From positions 3,472,001 to 3,536,000 of the forward strand of contig NZ_CP059491.1 in the NCBI RefSeq assembly GCF_014041935.1: a DNA stretch of 64,000 bases. The letters run 5' to 3'. The position numbers and the translations under genes were made by a program. Source of the DNA: Gordonia jinghuaiqii. Lineage in GTDB: Bacteria; Actinomycetota; Actinomycetes; Mycobacteriales; Mycobacteriaceae. Shown here piece after piece: positions 1 through 11,121 of the stretch. Under the pieces are notes generated by a model, which saw only the letters and a list, made by a program, of their open reading frames with translations, did no database searches and was not told the origin of the DNA. Positions within the stretch are counted from its first letter, which is position 1. Each line of letters starts with the position of its first letter.

Positions 1-774
1 CGGGCCGAGGTCGACGGTCAGTTCGGAGGTCACCACGCGCAGCCGACCGTTGACGGTCGCCCGCAGCTCCTCGGCGACGTCGGGGCTCTGGCAGTGCTGG
101 ATGCCGACCGTGACCGCACGGCCGCCCGCCGACTCGACCGCGGCGTCGACCATCTTGTCGAGCGCCTTGGAGAAGGTGCGGTGGCGTTCCTTGAGCTGGA
201 GCGTGCCGTCGACCATGTGCAGGATCGGCTTGATCGACAACGCCGAACCGAAGAGTTTGCCTGCCGCGCTGATCCGCCCACTGTGACGCAGGTTGTCGAG
301 TTGCTGCACACACAGCAGCGAATCGACCGTCGCGGCCTGACGGATCGCGGACTCGTACACACGATCACGATCGGCACCGCCGGCAGCGGCCTGAGCCGCC
401 GCGATGGCGGTGAAACCGACTGCGAGACCGACAGACCGGGAGTCGACGACGCGGACCTGACCGGAGAACTTCTCGGCCGCCATCCGCGCCGAACTCCACG
501 TCCCCGACAGGCGGCGCGACATGTGCACGGCAACGACTCCGTGGCCCTCACTGTCGTCGAGGGCAGCTGAGAAGACCTCGGACAGTTCGTTCGGATTGGC
601 GCCGGACGTGGTCACCCCGGGCGTCGACACGACGTCGTCGGGGATGTCGTCGACACCCTCGCGGTAATCAGAGCCCTCGACATTGACATGCAACGGAACC
701 TGCCGGATCCGGTAATGCTCGGTCACCGAGCGAGGCAACCGAGAGGAGGAGTCTGTGACGACGACGACAGGCAC
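1..774 (-). CDS. DegV family fatty-acid-binding protein, 3' end cut by window edge
   Basis: DegV proteins bind a fatty acid in a cleft between two domains; in Firmicutes they act as FakB, presenting acyl chains to the DAK2 kinase FakA. The frame begins at a GTG (774-772) reading VPVVVVTDSSS, the usual DegV start with its conserved TDS, and continues with VPLHVNVEGSDYREGVD and later GRISAAGKLFGSALSIKPIL, both typical of the family. It runs in frame to base 1 without a stop, so 258 codons are visible of a usual 280 or so; the C-terminus lies outside. It is last in the minus-strand run nadD-rsfS-gpgP-octT-degV, 30 bases after octT, an order I recall for Rv2417c-Rv2421c. The ligand is unproven. 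Confidence 0.85.
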   Translation of the reverse strand, partial: MPVVVVTDSSSRLPRSVTEHYRIRQVPLHVNVEGSDYREGVDDIPDDVVSTPGVTTSGANPNELSEVFSAALDDSEGHGVVAVHMSRRLSGTWSSARMAAEKFSGQVRVVDSRSVGLAVGFTAIAAAQAAAGGADRDRVYESAIRQAATVDSLLCVQQLDNLRHSGRISAAGKLFGSALSIKPILHMVDGTLQLKERHRTFSKALDKMVDAAVESAGGRAVTVGIQHCQSPDVAEELRATVNGRLRVVTSELTVDLGP

Positions 775-803
775 GCGTCTACGTTAACCCGTTCACGCCG
801 GCG

Positions 804-1553
804 TCACGCACGCCGGCTCTCCTCGACGGCCGGCGCCACCAGATCGGCGATCTGCCGGTGGCACGAGAAACCCCAGTGGATGCCGTCGGGGTTCATCTCC
901 GCGGCCGGGTCGTCGAACGCGTCGCGGGTCACGGGATAGAAGTCGACACAACGCAATCCGTGACGGGCCGCCCACCTCGACATCGCCGCCGTCGTCGGGA
1001 TCCGTCCCGCATGCACGTAGCCGTAGTAAGGACTGCGATGCGTCGGCGGCAGACAGACGACGATGGGCAGGTCCGGACGGAGCTGGGTGAGTGCCTCACG
1101 CACCTTCTCGAGATACTCGATCGTCACACGAGGCGGCAGCGCCAGCGGCCACCCGAGGCGAGAGCCGCGAGGCTGCACCCACGAATAGATCTCACGAACC
1201 CACTGCCGCAACCTATTCGGCCGCACATAGCGGATCTGCTCACGGAATGCGGTCGGCAACGGCGACGGCAACGTGTCCATCCCGCCGAAGGCGAGCACGA
1301 CGACATCGGCGTGCGGCACCGTGGCCCAGATGTTCGGATCCTGGGTCAGCGCCCACCACACATCGCGGCTCGTCCAGCCGATCCGCCCGAACAGGCGCAC
1401 TCCAAGGCCCACATCGGCCCCGACCATCGACGGCCAGATCTCCGGGTGGTCCGCCGGCAGACCGCCTTTCGGCCCGTAATACGCCAGCGAATCCGACAGG
1501 ACCAGCACACACCGATCCGACGTCCGACCGTCCGCCGGAGCCCGTTCCGTCAC
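804..1553 (-). CDS. octT: SGNH/GDSL hydrolase, diglucosylglycerate octanoyltransferase OctT
   Basis: 249 residues. The start is a GTG whose bases overlap the gpgP stop (GTGA, 4 bp), giving VTERAPADGR; longer in-frame extensions would only run through gpgP. Visible SGNH blocks are VLSDSLAYYG near the N-terminus (nucleophile Ser in the SDS turn), VVVLAFGGMD in the middle and NPDGIHWG near the C-terminus (catalytic Asp and His). The mycobacterial protein at this position, Rv2418c OctT, is reported to octanoylate diglucosylglycerate, an early intermediate of methylglucose lipopolysaccharides. Adjacency to gpgP supports that role here. The substrate is inferred from synteny; the fold is clear from the motifs. 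Confidence 0.8.
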   Translation of the reverse strand: MTERAPADGRTSDRCVLVLSDSLAYYGPKGGLPADHPEIWPSMVGADVGLGVRLFGRIGWTSRDVWWALTQDPNIWATVPHADVVVLAFGGMDTLPSPLPTAFREQIRYVRPNRLRQWVREIYSWVQPRGSRLGWPLALPPRVTIEYLEKVREALTQLRPDLPIVVCLPPTHRSPYYGYVHAGRIPTTAAMSRWAARHGLRCVDFYPVTRDAFDDPAAEMNPDGIHWGFSCHRQIADLVAPAVEESRRA

Positions 1554-2263
1554 TGAATCGCGGGGTCGGAGTCCTCCGCGGAGGCATTCCACACGTCGAG
1601 GCGCCACCGCGGGAGCACACCCGGCTTGCCGTGACCCGACAGCTGCACCCAGCTGGTGTTCGCGAGACCCCCGAAGGAAGGCCAGTTCTCCACCGGCAGG
1701 CCGAGCAACGCCGCCGTCATCGCCGCAATGACCCCACCATGGGCCACCAGCACGACCGGCGACTCCGCACTGTCCCCGGTGCCCCACTCCGGCAACTGCT
1801 CGATGAGCTCGTCGACGAGAGGCGTCGCACGCCCGGCGACGTCGACACGACTCTCCCCGCCGGGCGGCGTCCAGGTCGCGTCGTCACGCCACACCGCACG
1901 CGCACCCGGCGCGACCTTGTCGACATCGAGATGGGTCAGACCCTGCCATTCACCCAGATGCGTCTCGCGGAGCCGCACATCGGTTGTCACCGGCAGACCG
2001 GTCCGCTGCGCCAAGGCCTCCGCGGTGTCGCGGGCGCGCCTCAGATCCGACGACCAGATCGCCAGCGGTTGCCGCTTGGCCAGTTCCACCGCCGCCGAAG
2101 CGGCTTGGCGCACACCGAGTTCGGAGAGATCAGTGTCGAGTTGGCCCTGCATGCGACTGCCCGCGTTGTACTCGGTCTGACCGTGCCGCAACAGGATCAG
2201 ACGACGCACAACCGGGGTCAGCCGCTCGACAGCGGTGTCGTGTGAGTCGGGACCACCACTCAC
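1550..2263 (-). CDS. gpgP: Glucosyl-3-phosphoglycerate phosphatase (histidine phosphatase superfamily)
   Basis: 237 residues from a GTG overlapping the rsfS stop by 4 bp (GTGA at 2263-2260). An in-frame ATG at 2302 would need a longer overlap with rsfS and is less likely. The phosphatase signature LLRHGQTEYN contains the His that is phosphorylated; RETHLGEWQGL carries the conserved Glu and VVLVAHGG the second catalytic His. Family members include cofactor-dependent mutases, but the gene order rsfS-gpgP-octT matches Rv2420c-Rv2418c, where GpgP removes phosphate from glucosyl-3-phosphoglycerate in methylglucose-lipopolysaccharide synthesis. Cytoplasmic; no signal or membrane segment seen. Confidence 0.85.
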   Translation of the reverse strand: MSGGPDSHDTAVERLTPVVRRLILLRHGQTEYNAGSRMQGQLDTDLSELGVRQAASAAVELAKRQPLAIWSSDLRRARDTAEALAQRTGLPVTTDVRLRETHLGEWQGLTHLDVDKVAPGARAVWRDDATWTPPGGESRVDVAGRATPLVDELIEQLPEWGTGDSAESPVVLVAHGGVIAAMTAALLGLPVENWPSFGGLANTSWVQLSGHGKPGVLPRWRLDVWNASAEDSDPAIQ

Positions 2264-2622
2264 GACAGCCCTTCCACCTCGACCACCGGGCAGTCCTTCC
2301 ACAAGCTCTCCAGCGCGTAGAAACGTCGCTCATCGGTGTGCTGAATGTGCACCACGATGTCGGCGTAATCCAGCAGCGCCCAACGCCCCTCACGAGTTCC
2401 CTCACGCCGCAGCGGCTTGTGACCGGCCTCCCGCAGCTTCTCCTCGACCTCGTCGACGATCGAGTTCACCTGTCGTTCATTGTCCGCCGAGGCGATCACG
2501 AACAGATCGGTGATCACCAGCTGCTCCGACACATCGATCACGGTCACCTCATGGGCGAGCTTCTCCGCGGCCGCCAGAGCGGCCACCTTGGCCATCTCCA
2601 ACGCTTCAGCTGACGCAGTCAC
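2260..2622 (-). CDS. rsfS: Ribosomal silencing factor RsfS
   Basis: 120 residues, the normal length for RsfS/Iojap. The family core is plain: DVSEQLVITDLFVIASADNE, then the RREGTREGRWALLDYADIVV stretch. RsfS binds ribosomal protein L14 and stops the 50S subunit joining the 30S during starvation. It sits 10 bases downstream of nadD and overlaps gpgP by 4 bases, so the genes are almost certainly co-transcribed. nadD-rsfS pairing is very common in bacteria and supports both calls. Confidence 0.93.
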   Translation of the reverse strand: MTASAEALEMAKVAALAAAEKLAHEVTVIDVSEQLVITDLFVIASADNERQVNSIVDEVEEKLREAGHKPLRREGTREGRWALLDYADIVVHIQHTDERRFYALESLWKDCPVVEVEGLS

Positions 2623-2632
2623 ACAAGTCCTC

Positions 2633-3556
2633 TCATTCGCTTACCACCTGATCCTCGGCCCGCCGCACACTCTCGCCGGGCGGCGCGGTATCTTCTCCGC
2701 CCGCTCGCAGCGCTCCCGGCGCGGCATTTTCTCCGCCCGCTCGCAGCGCTCCCGGCGCGGTATTTTCTCCGCCCGCTCGCTGCGCTCCCGGCGCGGCACC
2801 CTCTTCGCCCGCTCGCTGCGCTCCCGGCGCGGCACCCTCTTCGCCCGCTCGCTGCGCTCCCGGCGCGGCACCCTCTTCGCCCGCTCGCTGCGCTCCCGGC
2901 GCGGTCGTCCCGGGCGACGACGCACGAGGCGCACGATACAGCTTGCGCTTGGCGATGTACTGCACGACGCCGTCGGGCACCAGGTACCAGACCGGGCGAC
3001 CCTGCACGGCGCGCGTACGGCATTCGGTGGACGAGATCGCCAGCGCCGGGATCTCCAGCAGATGCAGGGTGTCCTCGGGCATCGCGTCGAGGCGGTGGGC
3101 CAGATGCTTCGCGTCGAGTACGTAGCCCGGCCGGCTCACACCGACGAACCGGGCGAGCTCGAACAGCTCCTCCCAGTCCTGCCACGACAGGATCGACTCC
3201 AACGCATCGGCGCCGGTGATGAAGTACAGCTGCGCATCCGGAAGGAGCGCACGCAGATCTCGCAGCGTGTCGACGGTGTAGGTGTCGCCGTCGCGGTCGA
3301 TGTCGACGCGGCTCACACTGAACTGCGGATTCGATGCCGTCGCGATGACCGTCATGAGATAGCGGTCCTCGGGTGGGCTCACCGTCGCATGCTCGCCGAA
3401 CTTCTGCCACGGCCTGCCCGTCGGGACGAAGATGACCTCATCGAGCGAGAAGCGGTGGGCCACCTCACTCGCCGCGACGAGGTGACCGTTGTGGATCGGA
3501 TCGAATGTGCCACCCATGACGCCGATACGGCGCGCACGAGGGCGGTCGGGTGACAT
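2633..3556 (-). CDS. nadD: Nicotinate-nucleotide adenylyltransferase with a repetitive C-terminal tail
   Basis: NadD adenylates nicotinate mononucleotide in NAD synthesis. The nucleotidyltransferase start [15 protein letters not shown] (GxFxPxHxGH) is intact, as are [10 protein letters not shown] and the ISSTECR (ISST) motif near residue 190. The catalytic domain ends near residue 212 (AKRKLYRAP). After it come about 90 residues made of a 12-residue unit ([12 protein letters not shown] and variants) repeated about six times, encoded by the 36-bp tandem repeat at 2685-2904. Relatives are usually 200-230 residues, against 307 here. The tail is Ala/Gly/Glu-rich and probably disordered. It could be translated or be an artefact of repeat insertion just before the original stop. 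Confidence 0.93.
   Translation of the reverse strand: MSPDRPRARRIGVMGGTFDPIHNGHLVAASEVAHRFSLDEVIFVPTGRPWQKFGEHATVSPPEDRYLMTVIATASNPQFSVSRVDIDRDGDTYTVDTLRDLRALLPDAQLYFITGADALESILSWQDWEELFELARFVGVSRPGYVLDAKHLAHRLDAMPEDTLHLLEIPALAISSTECRTRAVQGRPVWYLVPDGVVQYIAKRKLYRAPRASSPGTTAPGAQRAGEEGAAPGAQRAGEEGAAPGAQRAGEEGAAPGAQRAGGENTAPGALRAGGENAAPGALRAGGEDTAPPGESVRRAEDQVVSE
2685..2904 (-). repeat. 36-bp tandem repeat, about 6 units, inside the 3' end of nadD
   Basis: Units begin at 2701, 2737, 2773, 2809, 2845 and 2881 (the last is 24 bases), with a partial unit before 2701. The three at 2773-2880 are identical to one another; those at 2701-2772 differ at a few sites (CAG for CTG, TTTTCT for CCCTCT). The shared core reads CGCTCCCGGCGCGG. 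The period is a multiple of three, so nadD and the other frames stay open through it, which explains the spurious ORFs seen on both strands. There are no spacers, so this is not CRISPR. Copy number is likely to vary between strains. Confidence 0.97.
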
Positions 3557-3604
3557 GGACGGTCAGTCTACGCGTGGGGGTCGGCGAACAGAGTCGGGCG
3601 CTGG

Positions 3605-4996
3605 TCAGATGGGCAACAGGTCGGCGATCACGGTCCCGAGCTGCGTCGCGTTGCGGCATTCGAACATGTCGATCACCCCGGCATAGTCGGTGGCGACCGA
3701 GTCGCCCGTCCCCCAGTGCTGCTTGGCCTCGGGATTGAGCCAGTACGCATGCCGGGCGCGCTCGACGAGCTCGGCCAGCGCGTCGGCGTGCTGATCGTGG
3801 TAGTTGTTGCGCGCATCGCCGAGAATCAGCAGGGCCCCGCGATGGGTCAGCGAGTCGCCGTAGTCGCTGACGAAACCGGCGAGCATGTTGCCGTAATCGG
3901 AGTGACCGTCGCGGGTGGAGATCCGGGCGGTGGAGATCATGTGGTGCATCGCCGCGCCGAAATCCTCTTCGCCGTGGTCGAAGTAGTCGGTCACCTCGTC
4001 GACGGTGTCGACGAAGGCGAACACCCGGACCTTCGAGAACTGCTGACGCAGGGCGTAGACCAGCCGCAGCGTGAACTGGCTGAACCCGGCGACCGACCCC
4101 GAGACGTCACAGATGATGATGAGTTCAGGACGCCCCGGACGCGGCTTGCGGTGGCTGAGCTCGATGGGCACGCCGCCGGTCGACATCGACGCCCGCAGGG
4201 TCTTGCGGACGTCGACCGCTCCGCGATGCGCACGCCGCCGGCGCGTCTCCAGCTTCGCGGCGAGCAACCGCGCCAGCGGTTCGATGGTCTTGCGGATCTC
4301 CACCTGTTCCTTCGCGCCGGCGGAGAGGAAATTGACGTTCTCCGGCAGCGGCGGCACGGCGTAGGCACCGACCTTGTCGCGACCGTTGCGGTCGGCCATC
4401 CGGCGCTGCGTCTCCCGCTCGATCGCGGCACGCAGGTCGCTGGCCTTCTTCCGTGCGGCCTGGCGGTAGAGCGGATCGGTGCCGGCGCGCCCGCCATCGG
4501 GCTCACCGGTGTCCATGGCCGCCGCTATCTTCGCGATCAGCGTCTGGGGGCTGACCGCCGAGATCGCCTGGTAGGCCGAGAACGCCTCACCTTTGGTCGA
4601 GCCGTAACGCCCCAACTCGTCGACGATCATCGCGATCGCCTGCTCGAGCCGACCATCATTGGCCGCGGCGTCGTCGGCGAGCATCTCGGCGAGCGCATCC
4701 CGCACCGCCTCGATATCGAGGGAGCCCTCCGGCGTACGCGGCAGATCCTCGGTGACCGTGCGCATCCCGGCGCCGACCGGGAACCACAGGTCGAAGACAC
4801 GGTCGAACACCCCGCGGTGGGCGTGGTCGACGAGCAGCGTCGTGGCGAGTCCCTCGCGAAGTCGCGAGCGCTCGAGCAGATCGAGGACCTCCATCGCGCT
4901 CGCCGCGTCGATCAGCGACGACGGACCCACGACGATCCCGCGTCGGCGCAGCTCATCGACGAAGTCGGTGAGGTGCGCGACGAGCGGAACGGTCAT
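3605..4996 (-). CDS. VWA domain (CoxE-like) protein
   Basis: 463 residues. The N-terminal half is helical, beginning LTDFVDELRRRGIVVGPSSL, typical of CoxE-like VWA proteins. The C-terminal von Willebrand A domain carries the metal-ion site IIICDVSGSVAGFSQFTL (DxSxS) and a later ILGDARNNY. The start overlaps the MoxR gene stop by one base (TGATG), so the two are translationally coupled. MoxR ATPases and VWA proteins work together as chaperone-like complexes that load cofactors or remodel targets. This pair matches Rv2425c-Rv2426c next to proA. The client is unknown; nothing nearby (no carbon-monoxide dehydrogenase genes) names it. Confidence 0.85.
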   Translation of the reverse strand: MTVPLVAHLTDFVDELRRRGIVVGPSSLIDAASAMEVLDLLERSRLREGLATTLLVDHAHRGVFDRVFDLWFPVGAGMRTVTEDLPRTPEGSLDIEAVRDALAEMLADDAAANDGRLEQAIAMIVDELGRYGSTKGEAFSAYQAISAVSPQTLIAKIAAAMDTGEPDGGRAGTDPLYRQAARKKASDLRAAIERETQRRMADRNGRDKVGAYAVPPLPENVNFLSAGAKEQVEIRKTIEPLARLLAAKLETRRRRAHRGAVDVRKTLRASMSTGGVPIELSHRKPRPGRPELIIICDVSGSVAGFSQFTLRLVYALRQQFSKVRVFAFVDTVDEVTDYFDHGEEDFGAAMHHMISTARISTRDGHSDYGNMLAGFVSDYGDSLTHRGALLILGDARNNYHDQHADALAELVERARHAYWLNPEAKQHWGTGDSVATDYAGVIDMFECRNATQLGTVIADLLPI

Positions 4997-5919
4997 CAGC
5001 CCAGCTTGAGTTCTTTGAGGGCCGTCTTCAGGTCCGGGCGATGTTTGAGCACGACGCCCAGGGTCCGCGCGATGAGACCGTCGTCAAGGCCACCGCCCTT
5101 CGCCGCGCCCTGCTCACCGGCTCCGAGTGCGAGCAGCGTGTTGGCCCAGTCGATCGTCTCGGCCACCGACGGCTTCTTGCGGATGTCGAGGGTGCGCAGG
5201 ACACCGACGATCCGGACCAGTTCGGCGCTGAGCGAATCCGACAGGTTCGGCACCCGCGATGCCAGGATCTCCTTCTCACGCTCGGCATCCGGGAAGTCGA
5301 TGTAGAGGTACAGACAGCGACGCTTGAGCGCCTCGGACAGTTCACGGGTGGCGTTGGAGGTGAGCAGCACGATCGGACGACGCTGCGCGACAACAGTTCC
5401 CATCTCCGGGATGGTGATCGCGAAGTCGCTGAGCACTTCCAGCAGCAAGCCCTCCATGTCGACGTCGGCCTTGTCGACCTCGTCGATGAGCAGCACGGTG
5501 GCGCCCTCACGGGAGATCGCCTTCAGCAGCGGGCGCGGCAGCAGGAACTCATCGGAGAAGATGTCTGTCTTGGCCTCGTCCCACGCCCGGGTGCCCGTGG
5601 CCTGGATGTGCAGGATCTGCTTGGCGTGGTTCCACTCGTAGAGCGCGCGCGCCTCGTCGATGCCCTCATAACACTGCAGCCGGATGAGTTCGGCGTCGGT
5701 CGCCGCCGCGATCGACCGGGCCAGTTCGGTCTTGCCGACCCCGGCCGGGCCCTCCACGAGCAGCGGCTTGCCGAGTCGGTCGGCGAGGAAGGTCGACGTC
5801 GCGGTGGCGTCGTCGGCGAGGTATCCGGTCTCGCGGAGCCGTGAGACGACGTCGTCGACAGCAGTGAACGAGGGGACCACCTGGGGGCCCGCCCCGGTGT
5901 GGTCCGTGGCGCCCGTCAT
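4996..5919 (-). CDS. MoxR-family AAA+ ATPase
   Basis: 307 residues from the ATG at 5919, which overlaps the proA stop by one base (TGATG); an upstream ATG at 5958 would run into proA. Walker A is EGPAGVGKTELARSIA, Walker B VLLIDEVDKAD, sensor 1 VLLTSNATRELSEAL, and RRCLYLYIDFP follows as expected for MoxR. These ATPases pair with VWA proteins, and the coupled gene downstream is one. The three genes proA, moxR and vwa read as one operon, though no reason is known for the metabolic gene to be included. Confidence 0.88.
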   Translation of the reverse strand: MTGATDHTGAGPQVVPSFTAVDDVVSRLRETGYLADDATATSTFLADRLGKPLLVEGPAGVGKTELARSIAAATDAELIRLQCYEGIDEARALYEWNHAKQILHIQATGTRAWDEAKTDIFSDEFLLPRPLLKAISREGATVLLIDEVDKADVDMEGLLLEVLSDFAITIPEMGTVVAQRRPIVLLTSNATRELSEALKRRCLYLYIDFPDAEREKEILASRVPNLSDSLSAELVRIVGVLRTLDIRKKPSVAETIDWANTLLALGAGEQGAAKGGGLDDGLIARTLGVVLKHRPDLKTALKELKLG

Positions 5920-7202
5920 CACGCCGGCCGAACGTGGCCGTTGCCCCAGACCAGCCATTTGGTCGAGGTCAGTTCGGGCAGTCCCATGGGGCCGCGGGCG
6001 TGCAGCTTCTGGGTGGAGATGCCGATCTCGGCGCCGAAGCCGAACTGCTCACCGTCGGTGAAGGCGGTCGAGGCGTTGACCATGACCGCAGCGGCGTCGA
6101 CGCGGCGGGTGAATTCGTCGGCGGCCGCGAGGTCGGTGGTGATGATCGCCTCGGTGTGCCCGGTCCCGTAGGTGTCGATGTGGGCGATCGCGGCGTCGAG
6201 GCCGTCGACGACCTTCATCGCGATGTCCATGGTCAGATATTCCTTGGACCAGTCGTCCTCGGTGGCCGGCTCCATGCCCGGTTCGTCGCCGTGGATCACC
6301 ACACCCTGGGTCTGCAGCACCGAGGTGATGCGGGGCAGGGCGTCGGCCGCGACAGCCTTGTCGATCAGGACGGTCTCGGCGGTGTTGCAGACGCTGGGCC
6401 GGCGGGTCTTGGAATTGAGGATCACCCGCGCCGCGACGTCGAGGTCGGCGAGGGCATGGACATAGACGTGGCAGTTACCGACGCCGGTCTCGATGGTCGG
6501 CACGGTCGCGTTGGAGACGACGGCCTCGATGAGACCCGCCCCACCACGCGGGATGACCACGTCGACGAGGCCGCGTGCGCGGATGAGCGCGGTCACGCTC
6601 GAGCGGTCCTCACTGGGCAGCAGCGCCACGGCGTCGGCGCTGATCCCCTTCGACGACAACGTTTCCCGCAGCACCCGCACCAGTTCGGCGTTCGACGACG
6701 CCGCCGAAGACGAGCCGCGCAGCAACACCGCGTTACCCGATTTGAAGGCGATCCCGAACGCATCGACCGTCACGTTGGGACGCGCCTCGTAGACGATGCC
6801 GACAACGCCGAGCGGGACGCGGAGCTGGCGGAGCTGCAAGCCGTTGGGCAGGGTCTTGCCCGCCACGATCTCACCGATCGGGTCGGGCAGGACAGCCACC
6901 TGCCGAAGTCCGTTGGCGATCCCGACCACACGCGACTCGTCGAGCCGCAGCCGATCGAGAAGACTGGCCTCGGTGTCGGCCTCCTCCGCGCGCGCGATGT
7001 CCTCGGCGTTCGCGGCGAGGATCGTCTCCGACGCGGCCTCGATCGCATCGGCCGCAGCGAGCAACACCTCGTTCTTGCCCGCGGTGGTCAGCGCACTCAA
7101 CGACCGGGACGCCGACTTGGCCGCCCGGGCGAGTCCGAGGACGACCATCTCGGTGTCGGAACCGCCCTCGGCGACGGCCTGCTCTGCGGTGGGTGCGCTC
7201 AT
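5919..7202 (-). CDS. proA: Glutamate-5-semialdehyde dehydrogenase (gamma-glutamyl phosphate reductase)
   Basis: 427 residues. ProA reduces gamma-glutamyl phosphate with NADPH to the semialdehyde in proline synthesis. The catalytic Cys is in [16 protein letters not shown], and [20 protein letters not shown] and [10 protein letters not shown] are the conserved cofactor and substrate segments. The C-terminus [20 protein letters not shown] is standard. The ATG start is 20 residues upstream of the first conserved helix. It heads the minus-strand unit with the moxR and VWA genes. proB is not next to it. Confidence 0.96.
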   Translation of the reverse strand: MSAPTAEQAVAEGGSDTEMVVLGLARAAKSASRSLSALTTAGKNEVLLAAADAIEAASETILAANAEDIARAEEADTEASLLDRLRLDESRVVGIANGLRQVAVLPDPIGEIVAGKTLPNGLQLRQLRVPLGVVGIVYEARPNVTVDAFGIAFKSGNAVLLRGSSSAASSNAELVRVLRETLSSKGISADAVALLPSEDRSSVTALIRARGLVDVVIPRGGAGLIEAVVSNATVPTIETGVGNCHVYVHALADLDVAARVILNSKTRRPSVCNTAETVLIDKAVAADALPRITSVLQTQGVVIHGDEPGMEPATEDDWSKEYLTMDIAMKVVDGLDAAIAHIDTYGTGHTEAIITTDLAAADEFTRRVDAAAVMVNASTAFTDGEQFGFGAEIGISTQKLHARGPMGLPELTSTKWLVWGNGHVRPA

Positions 7203-7369
7203 CTACATCCTCGACTTCGCGGTGGTCCCGAGACGAGACCGCCCGGGAGATGTGCCGTCCCCAAGAGTAGCGCCGGCCCGGACGCGCCCCCAAAGAGATA
7301 CGCCTGAGCCGGCGACGAGGTCGGTTTCTCGCCACCTCGTCGCCCAACAGACACCGACAGACCCGGTGC

Positions 7370-9969
<2,600 letters not shown>

Positions 9970-10010
9970 GATCTGCACAACCGGGTACACAGGGACTCAG
10001 ACCCGACCGA

Positions 10011-10035
10011 GTCGAGTCGAGTCGAGTCGAGTCGA
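10011..10035 (+). repeat. Pentanucleotide tandem repeat (GTCGA)5
   Basis: Five exact GTCGA units lie in the 81-base gap between the MMPL stop and the DUF302 start. They end 16 bases before the ATG, next to the AAAGAAAGGA ribosome-binding region. Such short repeats change copy number by slippage and could tune the spacing or RNA structure ahead of the DUF302 gene. Confidence 0.97.
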
Positions 10036-10050
10036 AAAGAAAGGAACACC

Positions 10051-10455
10051 ATGACACTCGCACTGGCCACCACGCTGGCGGTCCCCTTCGCCGAGGCGGT
10101 CGAGAAAACCCGCGCCGCACTCGCAGACCAGGGTTTCGGCGTCCTCACCGAGATCGACGTCCAGGCGACGCTGAAGACCAAGCTCGACGAGGACATGGAA
10201 CCGTATCTGATCCTCGGCGCCTGCAATCCGCCGTTGGCGCACCGTGCGCTCGGCGTCCAGCGCCAGATCGGACTGCTGTTGCCGTGCAACGTCGTCGTCC
10301 GATCGGACCCCGACAACCCCGGCACGACTCTCGTGGAGGCGATGAATCCCGATCTGATGGTTCAGGTTTCGGGTGAGGCCGACCTCGAGCCGGTCGCGCG
10401 TGACGCCGCGGAGAAGCTGCGCGCCGCGATCGACGCGTTGTCGAAGCAGTCCTGA
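10051..10455 (+). CDS. DUF302 domain protein
   Basis: 134 residues, almost entirely one DUF302 domain: AVEKTRAALADQGFGVLTEI, then LGACNPPLAHRALGVQRQIG and LLPCNVVVRSDPDNPGTTLVEAMNP. DUF302 is a small alpha/beta dimer of unknown biochemical role, often next to thiol, sulfur or metal-stress genes. A Cys sits in GACNPP and another in LLPCN. The ATG follows a good purine-rich site (AAAGAAAGGA). It is the second gene after MMPL and precedes the DsbA-like gene by 49 bases, so it is probably under the same repressor. Confidence 0.88.
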   Translation: MTLALATTLAVPFAEAVEKTRAALADQGFGVLTEIDVQATLKTKLDEDMEPYLILGACNPPLAHRALGVQRQIGLLLPCNVVVRSDPDNPGTTLVEAMNPDLMVQVSGEADLEPVARDAAEKLRAAIDALSKQS

Positions 10456-10504
10456 CCCGCGGAGACACCCGGACGAACAGAACACCCACGAACACAGGAG
10501 CTCC

Positions 10505-11110
10505 ATGACCCACTTCGATTTCCACTTCGACCCGGTGTGCCCGTTCGCCTGGGCCGCATCCCGCTGGCTCATCGACCAGGCCGGCACCCACGGCGCCTCC
10601 GTCGATTGGCACGTGATGAGCCTGGCCGTTCTGAACGAGGACCAGCAGCCGGACTCGGAGGGCCAGCGCCGCCAACTCGACACGTCGCGGCGACTCGGAC
10701 GAGTCTTCATGGCCGCCGTCGCGAAGAACGGCACCGAATCGATCGGGCCCCTGTACTCGGCGACCGGCCGACGTCTCCACCACGCGGGCGATGAGATGAC
10801 CCCAGACGTCGTCGCCGAGATCCTGACCGAGGCCGGGCTCCCCGCGGAGTTGGCCGAGGCGATGGACGACGAGACGTTCGACGAGCCGCTACGCACATCG
10901 CATCAACGCAGCCAGGATGCACTGGGAGAGACCGGCGGCAGCCCGCTCATCGGCATCGACGGCACGCATTTCTTCGGTCCGGTCCTCTCCGGATTCCCAA
11001 CCGGAGAGGACGCCGCCGCGCTCTACACCTCGCTCGTCACACTGGCGGGCACGTCGGTCTTCTCACAGATCAAGCGGCCGGCCGGTGGGCCGCCGAGTTT
11101 CTCGGACTGA
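10505..11110 (+). CDS. DsbA-family thioredoxin-fold protein (Rv2466c-like, single active-site Cys)
   Basis: 201 residues; the ATG at 10505 follows CAGGAG. The start HFDFHFDPVCPFAWAASRW is the thioredoxin-fold active site. In the mycothiol-dependent nitroreductase Rv2466c the matching motif, as I recall it, is CPWC, whereas here it is CPFA (Cys12 only), so the resolving Cys is missing and a monothiol or mycothiol-mixed-disulfide mechanism is likely. DWHVMSLAVLNE, GSPLIGIDGTHFFGPVLSGFP and the C-terminus are as expected. No signal peptide, so it is cytoplasmic. It is third in the putative CstR-like regulon and could act on low-molecular-weight thiols. Confidence 0.85.
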   Translation: MTHFDFHFDPVCPFAWAASRWLIDQAGTHGASVDWHVMSLAVLNEDQQPDSEGQRRQLDTSRRLGRVFMAAVAKNGTESIGPLYSATGRRLHHAGDEMTPDVVAEILTEAGLPAELAEAMDDETFDEPLRTSHQRSQDALGETGGSPLIGIDGTHFFGPVLSGFPTGEDAAALYTSLVTLAGTSVFSQIKRPAGGPPSFSD

Positions 11111-11121
11111 TCGGCGCCGGG

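Noticed and set aside
30..570. Open frames on both strands over the first 0.6 kb
   Set aside because: They overlap the intact DegV reading (1-774, minus) with its TDSSS start; the others show only Arg/Ser or Arg/Asp bias.
2685..2904. Repeat array that resembles CRISPR at a glance
   Set aside because: Units are directly joined with no unique spacers, lie within a coding gene and have no cas genes nearby.
2641..2934. Open frames on both strands across the nadD repeat (Arg/Ser-rich readings)
   Set aside because: They are shadows of a 36-bp repeat whose period is a multiple of three; the nadD frame is the one with conserved sequence.
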